Shown here: positions 45,153 to 53,362 of the stretch, in pieces
Layout of the letters: every line of letters starts with the position of its first letter
Position numbering within the stretch: position 1 is the stretch's first letter
Source of the DNA: Devosia equisanguinis
GTDB taxonomy: Bacteria; Pseudomonadota; Alphaproteobacteria; Rhizobiales; Devosiaceae
Reading direction: 5' to 3'
Length of the DNA stretch: 64,000 nucleotides
Assembly: GCF_900631955.1 (NCBI RefSeq)
Contig: NZ_UZWD01000038.1
Span: 186,001 to 250,000 of the forward strand
Made by a program: the position numbers and the translations under genes
The notes under the pieces: generated by a model
Database searches by the model: none
What the model was told of the DNA's origin: nothing
What the model saw: only the letters and a program-made list of their open reading frames with translations

Positions 45153-45238
45153 GTTGTGATTCTACGTTGGTTTTGTTGACCGGAAATATAGGCCATTCCG
45201 GCACAAAACACCAATTTCGCCTATCCACCCTGTGGAGA

Positions 45239-46462
45239 TCAGCCCGAAACCGGGACAGGCCGCTTCATCTGCCGAAAGGCGGGGATGGCAATGGGCGACA
45301 AGGCCGCGGCCAGATAAAGCACGCCGGTTACCGACAAGGCAGTGAAAACCCCCAGATTGTCAGTCAGGACGCCCGCATAGAGGCCACCAAAGGGCATCAG
45401 CGCCCAGGCCAGCGCACCAACCAGCGCAATTACCCGCCCGACCATGGGCTTGGGAATGCGCTCGAACAGGATGGCGCCGACAATTGGATTGAGGAAACCG
45501 GCCATGAATCCGCCGATGACGAACAGCGCGATGATGGCGGGCAGAGGCAGAGCGAAGGCCAATGACAGCATGGGCATGGGTCCCGCGCAGATAAAGCCGA
45601 TGACATAGATCAGGAGGCGCGGCAGGCGATCGGCAAGGCCCGCTGCCAAGGCGGCTCCCGCTATGGCGCCACCAGAGAATGTCGCCAGCAAGATGCCGAC
45701 CCAGCTGACATCCAGCCCCATGGCCTGCACCCAGACTGGCAGCAAGACGATGGCGTAGGCCTGATCGAAGAGATTGGTGATGGCGATCATTACCACCAGC
45801 CCGACCAGCACCGGATCGCTGCGCAAGGCATGCCAGCCTTCTGTGAAATCGGTGCCATAACTTTTCGCCCTGTTTTGGGCACCCGGTTCTTCCTGATCGG
45901 GTACGCCGAACCGGACAAGGAGGGCCGATAGGACGAAAGCGGCCACATTGGCGAGGAGAGCCGGCGCGCTGCCCATAAGTGCAATCAGCACCCCGGCCCC
46001 GGCAGCGCCCAGTGTGCCGGCTAGCCGGTCGCTGGCGCCCAGGATGCCAGTAACCCGCTCAAGCGGCATATTGCCGATCGAGGCCACCAAAGGCACCAGG
46101 GCCTGCTTTGCCGCATCGGCAGGCGCACGCAACACCCCAACCAGTGCGACCGCTGGCAGTAGCACCCACAGCGAAAGGACTCCGAGCCAGAACAGCAGTG
46201 GGATGAGGGTAAGTGCCAGAGCGGACAGGCAGTCGCTCCAGATGGCGATCTGGCGTGCGCCTATCCGGTCAATCAAGGGCCCCGCCAAGGCCTTGGCAAT
46301 GACATAGGGCAGAAGCTCGGCCAGGCCGACCAGGCCGGTCAGCACCGGGCTGCCGGTCGTGGTCAGCACCATCCATGGAAGGGCGATGACCGAAAGCCGG
46401 GTTCCACCGACAGAGGCAATGGTCGCTGATGCCAGCGCGACAAGAGGCCCCTTCCCACTCAT
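45239..46462 (-). CDS. MFS transporter
   Basis: A 407-residue major facilitator with 12 helices. The start SGKGPLVALASATIASVGGTRLSVIALPWMVLTTTGSP and the pattern RIGARQIAIWSDCLSALALTL (loop 2-3) resemble MFS exporters of the MdfA/NarK-unrelated drug type. Substrate unknown. Its ATG overlaps the stop of the ArsR-like regulator by four bases, so it is probably the regulator's target. Not connected to gyrA, whose start is 87 bases away. Confidence 0.9.
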   Translation of the reverse strand: MSGKGPLVALASATIASVGGTRLSVIALPWMVLTTTGSPVLTGLVGLAELLPYVIAKALAGPLIDRIGARQIAIWSDCLSALALTLIPLLFWLGVLSLWVLLPAVALVGVLRAPADAAKQALVPLVASIGNMPLERVTGILGASDRLAGTLGAAGAGVLIALMGSAPALLANVAAFVLSALLVRFGVPDQEEPGAQNRAKSYGTDFTEGWHALRSDPVLVGLVVMIAITNLFDQAYAIVLLPVWVQAMGLDVSWVGILLATFSGGAIAGAALAAGLADRLPRLLIYVIGFICAGPMPMLSLAFALPLPAIIALFVIGGFMAGFLNPIVGAILFERIPKPMVGRVIALVGALAWALMPFGGLYAGVLTDNLGVFTALSVTGVLYLAAALSPIAIPAFRQMKRPVPVSG

Positions 46463-47055
46463 GCCCCTTCCTCCTCCGGAGCGCGTGGAAAGGCGTGCAA
46501 AATGAAGCTGACCGGCTCGACTCCAGGCGCATAAGCTGCGCCGGCTTTTGGCGCGTGTGCCATGGCATCAAGCAAAAGCGCGTTGATCTGGTGGAGAAGA
46601 GACTCGGTCCGCTCTGCGGTGAGCGGAATGACATAGTCACTGATCGTGGATGCCTTGCGCCATTCGGGCGACAGTTGGGGATGTCGTGCCAGAGCGCGCT
46701 GCATCTCCTTGATCTGGGCGCTTAGAGCTGCTTCGGCGAAAGCGAGGCCCGCATCGAGCGCATCCTCGTCATCACCCTCCTCCAGGAACGTCGTGGTCTC
46801 GTGGGCCGCCTTCCACCAGCGGTCGCGCCCATTGCCGCGCTCGATGTCCTCCTCGATGAAGCCGTGGCGTGCCAATTGGCGGAGATGGTAGCTGGTCGCG
46901 CCGCTGTTGAGACCCATTCGCTCTGCCAGCCGCGTGGCGGTGGCAGGACCGTCAATGCGCAGCATACCCAGCATGCGCAAACGCTGCGGATGCGCCAGCG
47001 CTCGTAGCGCCATAGCGTCTGGCTTCACGCGACTGATGGTTCGGCGTTCGGACAT
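46459..47055 (-). CDS. ArsR-like winged-helix transcriptional regulator
   Basis: A 198-residue regulator. The N-terminal winged helix is MALRALAHPQRLRMLGMLRIDGPATATRLAERMGLNSGATSYHLRQLARHGFIEED, of the ArsR_5-type found beside MFS exporters. The C-terminal half (helical, FLEEGDDEDALDAGLAFAEAALSAQIKEM) could bind a ligand. ATG 47055 has GGAG six bases upstream. Its stop overlaps the MFS start. Inverted repeats at 47061-47079 and 47104-47119 lie directly upstream. Confidence 0.9.
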   Translation of the reverse strand: MSERRTISRVKPDAMALRALAHPQRLRMLGMLRIDGPATATRLAERMGLNSGATSYHLRQLARHGFIEEDIERGNGRDRWWKAAHETTTFLEEGDDEDALDAGLAFAEAALSAQIKEMQRALARHPQLSPEWRKASTISDYVIPLTAERTESLLHQINALLLDAMAHAPKAGAAYAPGVEPVSFILHAFPRAPEEEGA

Positions 47056-47060
47056 GGCAT

Positions 47061-47119
47061 GCTCCAAATGGTGTGGAGCAAACTACATCACAAACATATC
47101 TTTGCAAACATTTGTTTGC
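47061..47119. promoter_or_regulatory. Inverted repeats upstream of the ArsR-like gene
   Basis: GCTCCA-N7-TGGAGC (47061-47079) covers the ribosome binding site. GCAAACAt-tTGTTTGC (47104-47119) is a 16-base palindrome with one mismatch, and CAAACAT recurs at 47091-47097, 14 bases from the copy in the palindrome. They could be operators of the ArsR-like regulator, or the second a weak terminator for the HxlR gene that ends at 47122. Confidence 0.35.
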
Positions 47120-47121
47120 GA

Positions 47122-47529
47122 TCAGGAGAACGCGTCGAAATGGCTCCGCGCCGCAGCAATGCCCGGCATTGAAGAATTCGCCCATTCGATCAGCCGGCCG
47201 AAGGGCACGATCAGCGACTGCCCAAGCGTTGTCAGGCGATATTCGACGGAAGGCGGCTTGGTGTCGAAGACCTGACGGGCCACGAGGCCATCGCGCTGCA
47301 GGTCGCGCAGGGTCTGCGTCAGCATTTTCTGAGAAATGTCGGGGATTTCGCGGTGCAGCTGATTAAAGCGGCGCGGGCCCGATGCCAGGGTCATCACCAA
47401 TAGCATGCTCCATTTGTCGCCGATCTTGTCGAGGACATGCCGGATGGGACAGGTTCCAGGCGTGCTGGAAGACGTTGCCTCGTTCCAGCGCTCCACATAG
47501 GCGGCGGCTATCGGATCGGCATGCTGCAT
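47122..47529 (-). CDS. HxlR family transcriptional regulator
   Basis: A 135-residue winged-helix regulator. [58 protein letters not shown] is the HxlR signature; the Cys of TCPIR is the redox-sensing cysteine in YodB/HypR-type proteins. GAGGA stands well before the ATG. It diverges from the MMPL exporter gene 190 bases away, the usual arrangement of HxlR regulators and targets. Confidence 0.93.
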   Translation of the reverse strand: MQHADPIAAAYVERWNEATSSSTPGTCPIRHVLDKIGDKWSMLLVMTLASGPRRFNQLHREIPDISQKMLTQTLRDLQRDGLVARQVFDTKPPSVEYRLTTLGQSLIVPFGRLIEWANSSMPGIAAARSHFDAFS

Positions 47530-47593
47530 GGTTGTTCCTCGTCACGGCTGTCTGGCTGAGCTGGGCGGAACAGATTGCACAATCCGCGCACAA

Positions 47594-47613
47594 ACTCACC
47601 TTTGGATACTTAC
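47594..47613. promoter_or_regulatory. Direct repeats between the hxlR-type gene and the MMPL gene
   Basis: ACTCAC (47594-47599) and ACTTAC (47608-47613) lie in the same orientation 14 bases apart, with CTTTGGAT between. The spacing is that of sites on successive helix turns and resembles, by eye, HxlR operators. Control of either or both divergent genes is possible. Confidence 0.35.
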
Positions 47614-47718
47614 TCTCCACATTGCCGCCTTGCAAGTTGCAGCCTTGCGTCACCCGCAGGCGCAGTTGGCGCGAGATCACCGGGATCGCTGGACGATTGA
47701 CCCACAAACACTTAGAAA

Positions 47719-50157
47719 ATGCGCCAAATTGTCGCCGTGGTGCGGAGTCGGGTGCAGTTGTCTTCTCCTTCCTTGTTCAAGCGTATCGTCGCCCGCATCA
47801 CTTATGACCGGTCCATCGGTTTTGGCCTTGAGCATATAGGACTGGCCACGGTGAAGTGGCCGCGCATCATGGCGCTGGCCGTGCTGGCCTTTTCGATCCT
47901 GTGTTTTTCGCAGATTCCGAAGGCCAACGTGGATGGCGACCTGCTGCGGGTCTATGCGCATTCGGGGCACTATTACGATGCCTATGAAAAACTGTCGGAT
48001 ACGTTCGGCACCTTCGAGAACGACATCTATGTGCTGGTGAACTCGCCGAACCTGGTCGATCCGGACGTGATCGAAAGGGTCCGCAATCTCGCCTTCGATC
48101 TCGAACTGAACGACTTTGCCGTCGGCACCATGTCGCCCTTCACCTTGCGCAAGCCCGACGGCAAGGGCGGCTCTGTCCCGGCTGTTCCCGAAGGCATGCT
48201 GACCGCAGACGAGGTGGCCATGTCCTTGGCCGATCTGCAGGCCAATGACCCGATGATGCGCAATCTGATCACCCCAGACCTCACAGGCGTGGTGATCATC
48301 ATGTTTCCCAACCGCGAGGCGGTGCTCGAGCGCGGCGCCAAGGCGATGATCGCCGATTTGCGCGCCGCAATCGCACCCTATCAAAGCGAAGATCTCACCA
48401 TCGACATTACCGGTCCGCCGGTATGGACCACCGAAATGCTCAACGCGGCGGTGGACGACCAGGTCAAGTTCACGGTCTACGGTTTCGCCTTGGGATCTAT
48501 CATCGCGCTGGTGGCGCTGCGGTCGCTCTTCGGCGCGCTCATCGTGGCCGCGACACCGTTCCTGGCGGTGATGTGGTCTATGGGCATGATCCTGCTCTTC
48601 TTCGGATCATTCTCCTTCCTCACCATCATCGTCACCACGCTCGTGCTCGTCATCTCCTTTGCGGAGTCGATGTTTTTCACCTTCAACTGGCTGGCTTATT
48701 GGCGGGACGGCATGGAGCCGAACAAGGCTGTCGATGCCACCATCAAGCTGGTGGGGCCGGCTACCGCCCTCACCATGCTGGTGTCCATTGTCAGCTTCGC
48801 CTCGCTATCGCTGACGCCAGGCCAGGGTGTGCGCGAATTTTCCATGGCCGGCGCCATGGGATCGTTCCTGTTGTTTGCATGCACCATGACCTTCCAGCCG
48901 CTCCTGCTCAAGCTGGCGCTGCGCCTGGGCTTCAGGGCGCCGCCCAAGACCAGCCTTGTCTTGACCGCGCCACTGCCGGTCAGCTGGTTTCTGGCCAAGC
49001 GCTTCGGGCGCCCCATCGCCATCGCGGCGATTGTCGCCACCGGCCTGTTGCTCATCCCTTATTTCCTGATTCAACCGCGCTTTTCATTCGAGGATTTCGT
49101 CGCCAAGGGGTCGACGGCGCTGACCGCTGCCGAAAGCATCGACGAAGGCGTCGGCGGCGTGGCGCCGCTATATGTGCGTGTGCCGCTGATCGAGCACGAT
49201 CCCAATATCGGTGAGGTCGACTACCAGCGCATTCGCGTCGTGCACCAGATCCTGGAAAAGGAACTCGGTCAGAACAAGGTCATCTCGGCGGCGAGCATGA
49301 CCAATTACACCGATACCGGTTTCACCCGCGAAGAGGTGCTGAATGCTGTCGGCCCATTCATGCGGAAACGCTTTGTCACCGAAGACGGCTCGCAGGCACT
49401 GGTCACCGGCTTCATGCCCACCGTCATCGCCAGCAACGATCTCAAGGCGCTGGTGACACGGGTGGAGGCGGAACTGCACGCCTCGGGCATCCCGGAGGCC
49501 GAACTGGGCGGATTTAACATCCTCACGACCTTCGCAACCGACGATATCGTGCGCGGCCTGCAGGGTGACCTTACAGTCAGCGTGCTGGTAAATCTGGCGC
49601 TGATCGGCTTCGCTTTCCAATCGTTCCGCGTCGCGGCGGCGTCGGCCATCCCGAACCTGTTCCCGATCCTCGGCACCGAGGCCTGGCTGTGGTGGTCAGG
49701 CTCTGGCCTGCAACTGACCACGGTGATCGCGCTGACCATCGCCTTCGGCATTGCCGTGGACGACACGGTCCACTTCCTGTCGCACTATCTCCACGGCCGA
49801 CGAGAGGAAAAGCGTAGCCATGAGGATGCAGTCAAGCACACGCTGCTGCGCATCGGCGGCGCTATCGTGGCGACGACGATCATCCTCTGCGCCGGCACGG
49901 CCATTCTGGTATTCGCCGAGCTCCCGCAGGTGGCGCTGTTTGGCTCGCTGTTCGTGATTACGCTGGCGCTAGCGGTGTTGGGGGACCTGTTCATCCTACC
50001 CGCTTTGCTGATGGCGGGTGGCAAGTTCTTCCAGCCGCTTGGAAAAATCAGGGTGCGGACCGCCGACCACGAGGCCACGCCCGATGATCCTACCGGCGAC
50101 ACGATCACCGGCGATGGCGGCACCGATGGCGAAGCGCGGGAACCGCGGCCCGTTTGA
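47719..50157 (+). CDS. MMPL/RND superfamily exporter
   Basis: An 812-residue membrane protein. An N-terminal helix (MALAVLAFSILCFSQIP) is followed by a large periplasmic domain and a sterol-sensing-like/MMPL helical core (FTVYGFALGSIIALVALRSLFGALIV to about residue 400), then a second periplasmic domain and core (DDIVRGLQGDLTVSVLVNLALIGFAFQS to DRFILPALLMAGG region). It resembles the bacterial hopanoid/lipid-transporter type of RND protein, but no substrate is proved. The acidic C-tail has DDPTGDTITGDGGT. Alternative starts exist near the N-terminus; ATG 47719 has no strong ribosome binding site. Confidence 0.9.
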   Translation: MRQIVAVVRSRVQLSSPSLFKRIVARITYDRSIGFGLEHIGLATVKWPRIMALAVLAFSILCFSQIPKANVDGDLLRVYAHSGHYYDAYEKLSDTFGTFENDIYVLVNSPNLVDPDVIERVRNLAFDLELNDFAVGTMSPFTLRKPDGKGGSVPAVPEGMLTADEVAMSLADLQANDPMMRNLITPDLTGVVIIMFPNREAVLERGAKAMIADLRAAIAPYQSEDLTIDITGPPVWTTEMLNAAVDDQVKFTVYGFALGSIIALVALRSLFGALIVAATPFLAVMWSMGMILLFFGSFSFLTIIVTTLVLVISFAESMFFTFNWLAYWRDGMEPNKAVDATIKLVGPATALTMLVSIVSFASLSLTPGQGVREFSMAGAMGSFLLFACTMTFQPLLLKLALRLGFRAPPKTSLVLTAPLPVSWFLAKRFGRPIAIAAIVATGLLLIPYFLIQPRFSFEDFVAKGSTALTAAESIDEGVGGVAPLYVRVPLIEHDPNIGEVDYQRIRVVHQILEKELGQNKVISAASMTNYTDTGFTREEVLNAVGPFMRKRFVTEDGSQALVTGFMPTVIASNDLKALVTRVEAELHASGIPEAELGGFNILTTFATDDIVRGLQGDLTVSVLVNLALIGFAFQSFRVAAASAIPNLFPILGTEAWLWWSGSGLQLTTVIALTIAFGIAVDDTVHFLSHYLHGRREEKRSHEDAVKHTLLRIGGAIVATTIILCAGTAILVFAELPQVALFGSLFVITLALAVLGDLFILPALLMAGGKFFQPLGKIRVRTADHEATPDDPTGDTITGDGGTDGEAREPRPV

Positions 50158-50285
50158 GGTGGCGCTTGTTTCCACCAGTTCGGCGCCGCACGAAAACGTC
50201 GCGCCGAATCCGCGATTTATTGTTATCTAGAAGGTCTGAGATTTTGCCGGGGGGCCGGTTTTTGAATCCTGGAGGGTTTTGTAGC

Positions 50286-50810
50286 ATGACGAAACTTGGA
50301 CACCTGACCCAAGCCGCCGCCCTGGCTGCGGTGGTGGCGACGGCAGGCGCTGCTGGTCCGGCTATCGCCGCGCCGGCCGACGTGGCGCTTCTCAAGTCCT
50401 ATATCGGTGAGTGGCGCGGCCGTGGCGTACTGGTCGGCGCCAACCAGGAGACCGTGGTCTGCCGGTTGACGCTGAGCCAGGGCAACCAGGACAAGGTCAA
50501 CTATAATGGCCGCTGCACTTTGGCCGGCAGCAATCTGTCGGTGGCCGGTACGCTGGCCTATGTGGATGCCAACAAGCGGTTCGAAGCCGCAATGACCTCG
50601 AACGCCTCGTTCAGCGGTATCGCGGTCGGTCAGAAGCGGGGCGGCGGCCTGACCTTCAACCTGCGCGAACGCAACAAGGACGAGGCCGGCAAGGACCTCA
50701 ATATTTCGGCGCAGATCCATCTCAGCGCCGACGCCATCAAGGTGTCCTTCGACGTCGTCTATGTTGAATCCGGCGACAGCCTGCGCGCCGAAGTGCCGTT
50801 CAGCCGCTGA
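50286..50810 (+). CDS. Exported protein of unknown function
   Basis: A 174-residue protein with a signal peptide ending GPAIAAPA, then LLKSYIGEWRGRGVLVGANQETVVCRLTLSQGN and many beta strands, probably a lipocalin-like or small beta-barrel fold. I recognise no family. Two cysteines (VVCRL, GRCTL) may pair. GGAGG stands 10 bases before the ATG; the open frame upstream lacks coding character. It follows the MMPL gene by 128 bases and ends before a strong terminator, so it is its own transcript or the last gene of the MMPL unit. Confidence 0.78.
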   Translation: MTKLGHLTQAAALAAVVATAGAAGPAIAAPADVALLKSYIGEWRGRGVLVGANQETVVCRLTLSQGNQDKVNYNGRCTLAGSNLSVAGTLAYVDANKRFEAAMTSNASFSGIAVGQKRGGGLTFNLRERNKDEAGKDLNISAQIHLSADAIKVSFDVVYVESGDSLRAEVPFSR

Positions 50811-50844
50811 TATCGGCGAGCCTTGGGCAAAGCCATGGAATGAC

Positions 50845-50871
50845 AAGGGCGGCTCCGAGGCCGCCCTTTTT
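50845..50871 (+). terminator. Intrinsic terminator between the exported-protein gene and ssb
   Basis: AAGGGCGGC, loop TCCGAG, GCCGCCCTT with TTTTT after it forms a 9-bp stem 34 bases after the stop at 50810. On the minus strand it also lies after the ssb stop, so it can serve both convergent genes. Confidence 0.9.
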
Positions 50872-50882
50872 GTTGTGTTCGC

Positions 50883-51407
50883 TTAGAACGGAATGTCGTC
50901 ATCCATGCCGCCGGGCTCGAAGGCTGGAGCGTTGGAGGACGGACGACGCCCGCCGCCGCCACCACCGTTGCCGCCACGATCGCTGACGCCACGGAAGCCG
51001 CCATCGTCATTGCTGCGGTAGCCACCGCCGCCCTCGCCGGCTCCAGCGCCATCACCGCGGCCATCGAGCAGCGTCAGGTTGGAGTTGAAGCCCTGCAGCA
51101 CCACTTCGGTGGAGTACTTGTCCTGGCCGGACTGGTCCTGCCATTTGCGGGTCTGCAACTGGCCCTCGATATAGACCTTGCTGCCCTTGCGCAGGTAGCT
51201 TTCGGCCACACGGACCAAGCCTTCGGAGAAGATCACCACGCGGTGCCACTCGGTCTTTTCGCGGCGCTCGCCGGTATTGCGGTCCTTCCAGCTTTCAGAT
51301 GTGGCGATACTGAGATTAACCACTTTGCCGCCATTGGGCAGGTTCCGGACTTCCGGGTCATTGCCCAGATTGCCCACCAGAATGACCTTGTTCACGCTGC
51401 CAGCCAT
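50883..51407 (-). CDS. ssb: Single-stranded DNA-binding protein
   Basis: A 174-residue SSB. The OB-fold starts [23 protein letters not shown] and keeps the conserved Trp/Phe residues ([29 protein letters not shown]). A Gly-rich linker of about 50 residues leads to the tail DDDIPF that contacts repair and replication proteins. It converges with the exported-protein gene; the CoA-transferase gene diverges from it after 333 bases, where uvrA often stands in relatives. Confidence 0.96.
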   Translation of the reverse strand: MAGSVNKVILVGNLGNDPEVRNLPNGGKVVNLSIATSESWKDRNTGERREKTEWHRVVIFSEGLVRVAESYLRKGSKVYIEGQLQTRKWQDQSGQDKYSTEVVLQGFNSNLTLLDGRGDGAGAGEGGGGYRSNDDGGFRGVSDRGGNGGGGGGRRPSSNAPAFEPGGMDDDIPF

Positions 51408-51624
51408 GGCGCACTTCCTTCCAATTCAGTCCCGGTCTGCCCTGTCGCGGGACGCTTTCGATCCATTGGGCAGGACTATAGCCGTCAGTGCACGGCCCTG
51501 CCCTTCGACCGCACCATAGCTTTTCCGAGGCAAGTCAGTCTGTCCAATTCTGCGGTTCTCAACAGGCCCGGACACGACATGGCGCGCCCTTCCCCGTTCC
51601 CAAAAAACCGTGCCTATGCATTTT

Positions 51625-51639
51625 GTTCACTTTATGTTC
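51625..51639. promoter_or_regulatory. Candidate LexA (SOS) box
   Basis: GTTC-ACTTTAT-GTTC matches the alphaproteobacterial LexA site GTTC-N7-GTTC exactly. It lies 218 bases upstream of ssb and 102 bases upstream of the CoA-transferase gene. One such match is expected now and then by chance, and no promoter for ssb is obvious at this distance. Confidence 0.4.
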
Positions 51640-51668
51640 TCACGACTTCTGTGTCAACAATGTTGAGC

Positions 51669-51682
51669 TTGACCGGGATCAA
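51669..51682. promoter_or_regulatory. Candidate FNR/FixK box upstream of the CoA-transferase
   Basis: TTGACCGGGATCAA matches the TTGAT-N4-ATCAA consensus at 9 of 10 fixed positions and is palindromic at the outer bases (CTTGA...TCAAG). Its centre is 65 bases before the ATG. It is placed to activate the CoA-transferase gene when oxygen is low. Confidence 0.5.
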
Positions 51683-51740
51683 GGCGCTGCCACACAGTCG
51701 TGGCAAGGAGGAGTCGTGACGTTTTAATTCAGAGTTTGCG

Positions 51741-53246
51741 ATGACCCCTGCCGACCTCTCCGCCCGCATCCGCAACAAAGCGCTTCTCGATCGCATTGTC
51801 TCCGCCGATGAAGCGGCGGCGCTGATCAAGGATGGCATGGTGGTTGGTATGAGCGGCTTCACCAAGGCCGGCGATGCCAAGGCCGTTCCCGTCGCGATGG
51901 CAGAACGGGCCAAGGCCGATCCGTTCAAGATCACCCTGATTACCGGCGCCTCCCTCGGTCACGATATCGACCGCATGCTCACCGAGGCGAAAGTGCTCGC
52001 CCGGCGCATGCCGTTCCAGGCCGACCCTACGCTGCGCAAAGCCATCAATCGCGGCGAGGTGATGTTCATCGACCAACACCTGAGCGAAACAGTGGAGCAT
52101 CTGCGCTCCAACCAGCTCGGGCCCATCGACTATGCCATCGTCGAAGCGGCCGCCATCAATGAAGACGGGGGACTGGTGCCAACCACATCAATCGGTAATT
52201 CGGCGAGCTTTGCCATCCTGGCCAAGAAGGTCATCGTCGAAATCAACCTGTCGCAGCCAATGGGACTGGATGGTTTGCACGATATTTATATCCCCTCCAA
52301 GCGCCCGACCCGTGCGCCTATCCCCCTGATGGCCTGCGACAGCCGCGTGGGTACGCCCTATGTACCGATCCCACCCGAGAAGATCGCGGCGATTGTCATC
52401 ACCAACGAAACCGACAGCGCATCCTCCGTGCTGCCGTCCGATGCTGAGACCAGCGCTATCGCCCGTCATCTCATCGCCTTTTTCGAGAGAGAAGTCGCGA
52501 GCGGCCGGCTCGACCTGACGCTGCAGCCACTACAGGCCGGCATTGGCTCGATCGCTAACTCGGTGCTGCAGGGTCTCGCAGACGGCCCCTTCCACCATTT
52601 GCGTCTCTACAGCGAGGTGCTGCAGGATTCGACCTTTGACCTGTTCGACGCCGGCAAGCTCAGCTTTGCATCGGCGTCGTCGATCACCCTGAGTGCGCCC
52701 TATGCCGAACGGGTGTTCGGCAGTTTCGAGGCCTATAAGGACAAGCTGATCCTGCGACCGCAGGAAATCTCGAACCATCCCGAGATCATCCGGCGGCTGG
52801 GCATTATTGGCATCAATACTGCGCTGGAATTCGACATATATGGCAATGTCAACTCGACGCATGTGGACGGCACCATGATGATGAACGGCATCGGCGGCTC
52901 CGGCGATTTCGCGCGCAATGCCTATCTCTCGATCTTCGTTACCAAGTCACTGGCGAAAAATGGTGCCATTTCCTCAGTGGTGCCGATGGTCAGCCATGTC
53001 GACCACACCGAACACGATGTCGATATTCTGGTCACCGAATGTGGGCTCGCCGACCTGCGCGAGCTGGCGCCACGCGAACGCGCCGCGCTGATCATCGAGA
53101 ACTGCGCCCATCCAGATTACCGCCCACAATTGCGCGACTATTTCGAGCGGGCCGTGGCGCGAGGCGGACATACCCCGCATCTCATCGAGGAAGCTTTCGC
53201 CTGGCATGTGCGCCGCCAAAAGACCGGAAGCATGCGGGAAAGCTGA
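51741..53246 (+). CDS. Acetyl-CoA hydrolase/transferase family protein, probably succinyl-CoA:acetate CoA-transferase
   Basis: A 501-residue CoA-transferase. The N-terminal GDVV-like pattern (KDGMVVGMSGFTKAGDAKAVP) and the glutamate of LRLYSEVLQDSTFD, the residue that forms the acyl-glutamyl intermediate, fit the Cat1/AarC group, which moves CoA between succinyl-CoA and acetate. GNVNSTHVDGTMMMNGIGGSGDFARNA is the typical C-terminal block. Length fits. An FNR-type and a LexA-type sequence lie upstream. The ribosome binding site is weak; the strong AGGAGG at 51706-51711 instead serves a three-codon frame. Confidence 0.9.
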   Translation: MTPADLSARIRNKALLDRIVSADEAAALIKDGMVVGMSGFTKAGDAKAVPVAMAERAKADPFKITLITGASLGHDIDRMLTEAKVLARRMPFQADPTLRKAINRGEVMFIDQHLSETVEHLRSNQLGPIDYAIVEAAAINEDGGLVPTTSIGNSASFAILAKKVIVEINLSQPMGLDGLHDIYIPSKRPTRAPIPLMACDSRVGTPYVPIPPEKIAAIVITNETDSASSVLPSDAETSAIARHLIAFFEREVASGRLDLTLQPLQAGIGSIANSVLQGLADGPFHHLRLYSEVLQDSTFDLFDAGKLSFASASSITLSAPYAERVFGSFEAYKDKLILRPQEISNHPEIIRRLGIIGINTALEFDIYGNVNSTHVDGTMMMNGIGGSGDFARNAYLSIFVTKSLAKNGAISSVVPMVSHVDHTEHDVDILVTECGLADLRELAPRERAALIIENCAHPDYRPQLRDYFERAVARGGHTPHLIEEAFAWHVRRQKTGSMRES

Positions 53247-53362
53247 GGCGCTCCCATCGGCAAGCCGTGGGCCAACAAGCGGCTGCCTAGTTCTTGTGCA
53301 ACAATGATTGCTCTTCCCCTGCCGCCGGGGTAGGACAGTGCAAACTGTCCTGAAGCATTTCC

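Noticed and set aside
43833-45179. Plus-strand open frames opposite gyrA
   Set aside because: Antisense shadows; GyrA is complete on the minus strand.
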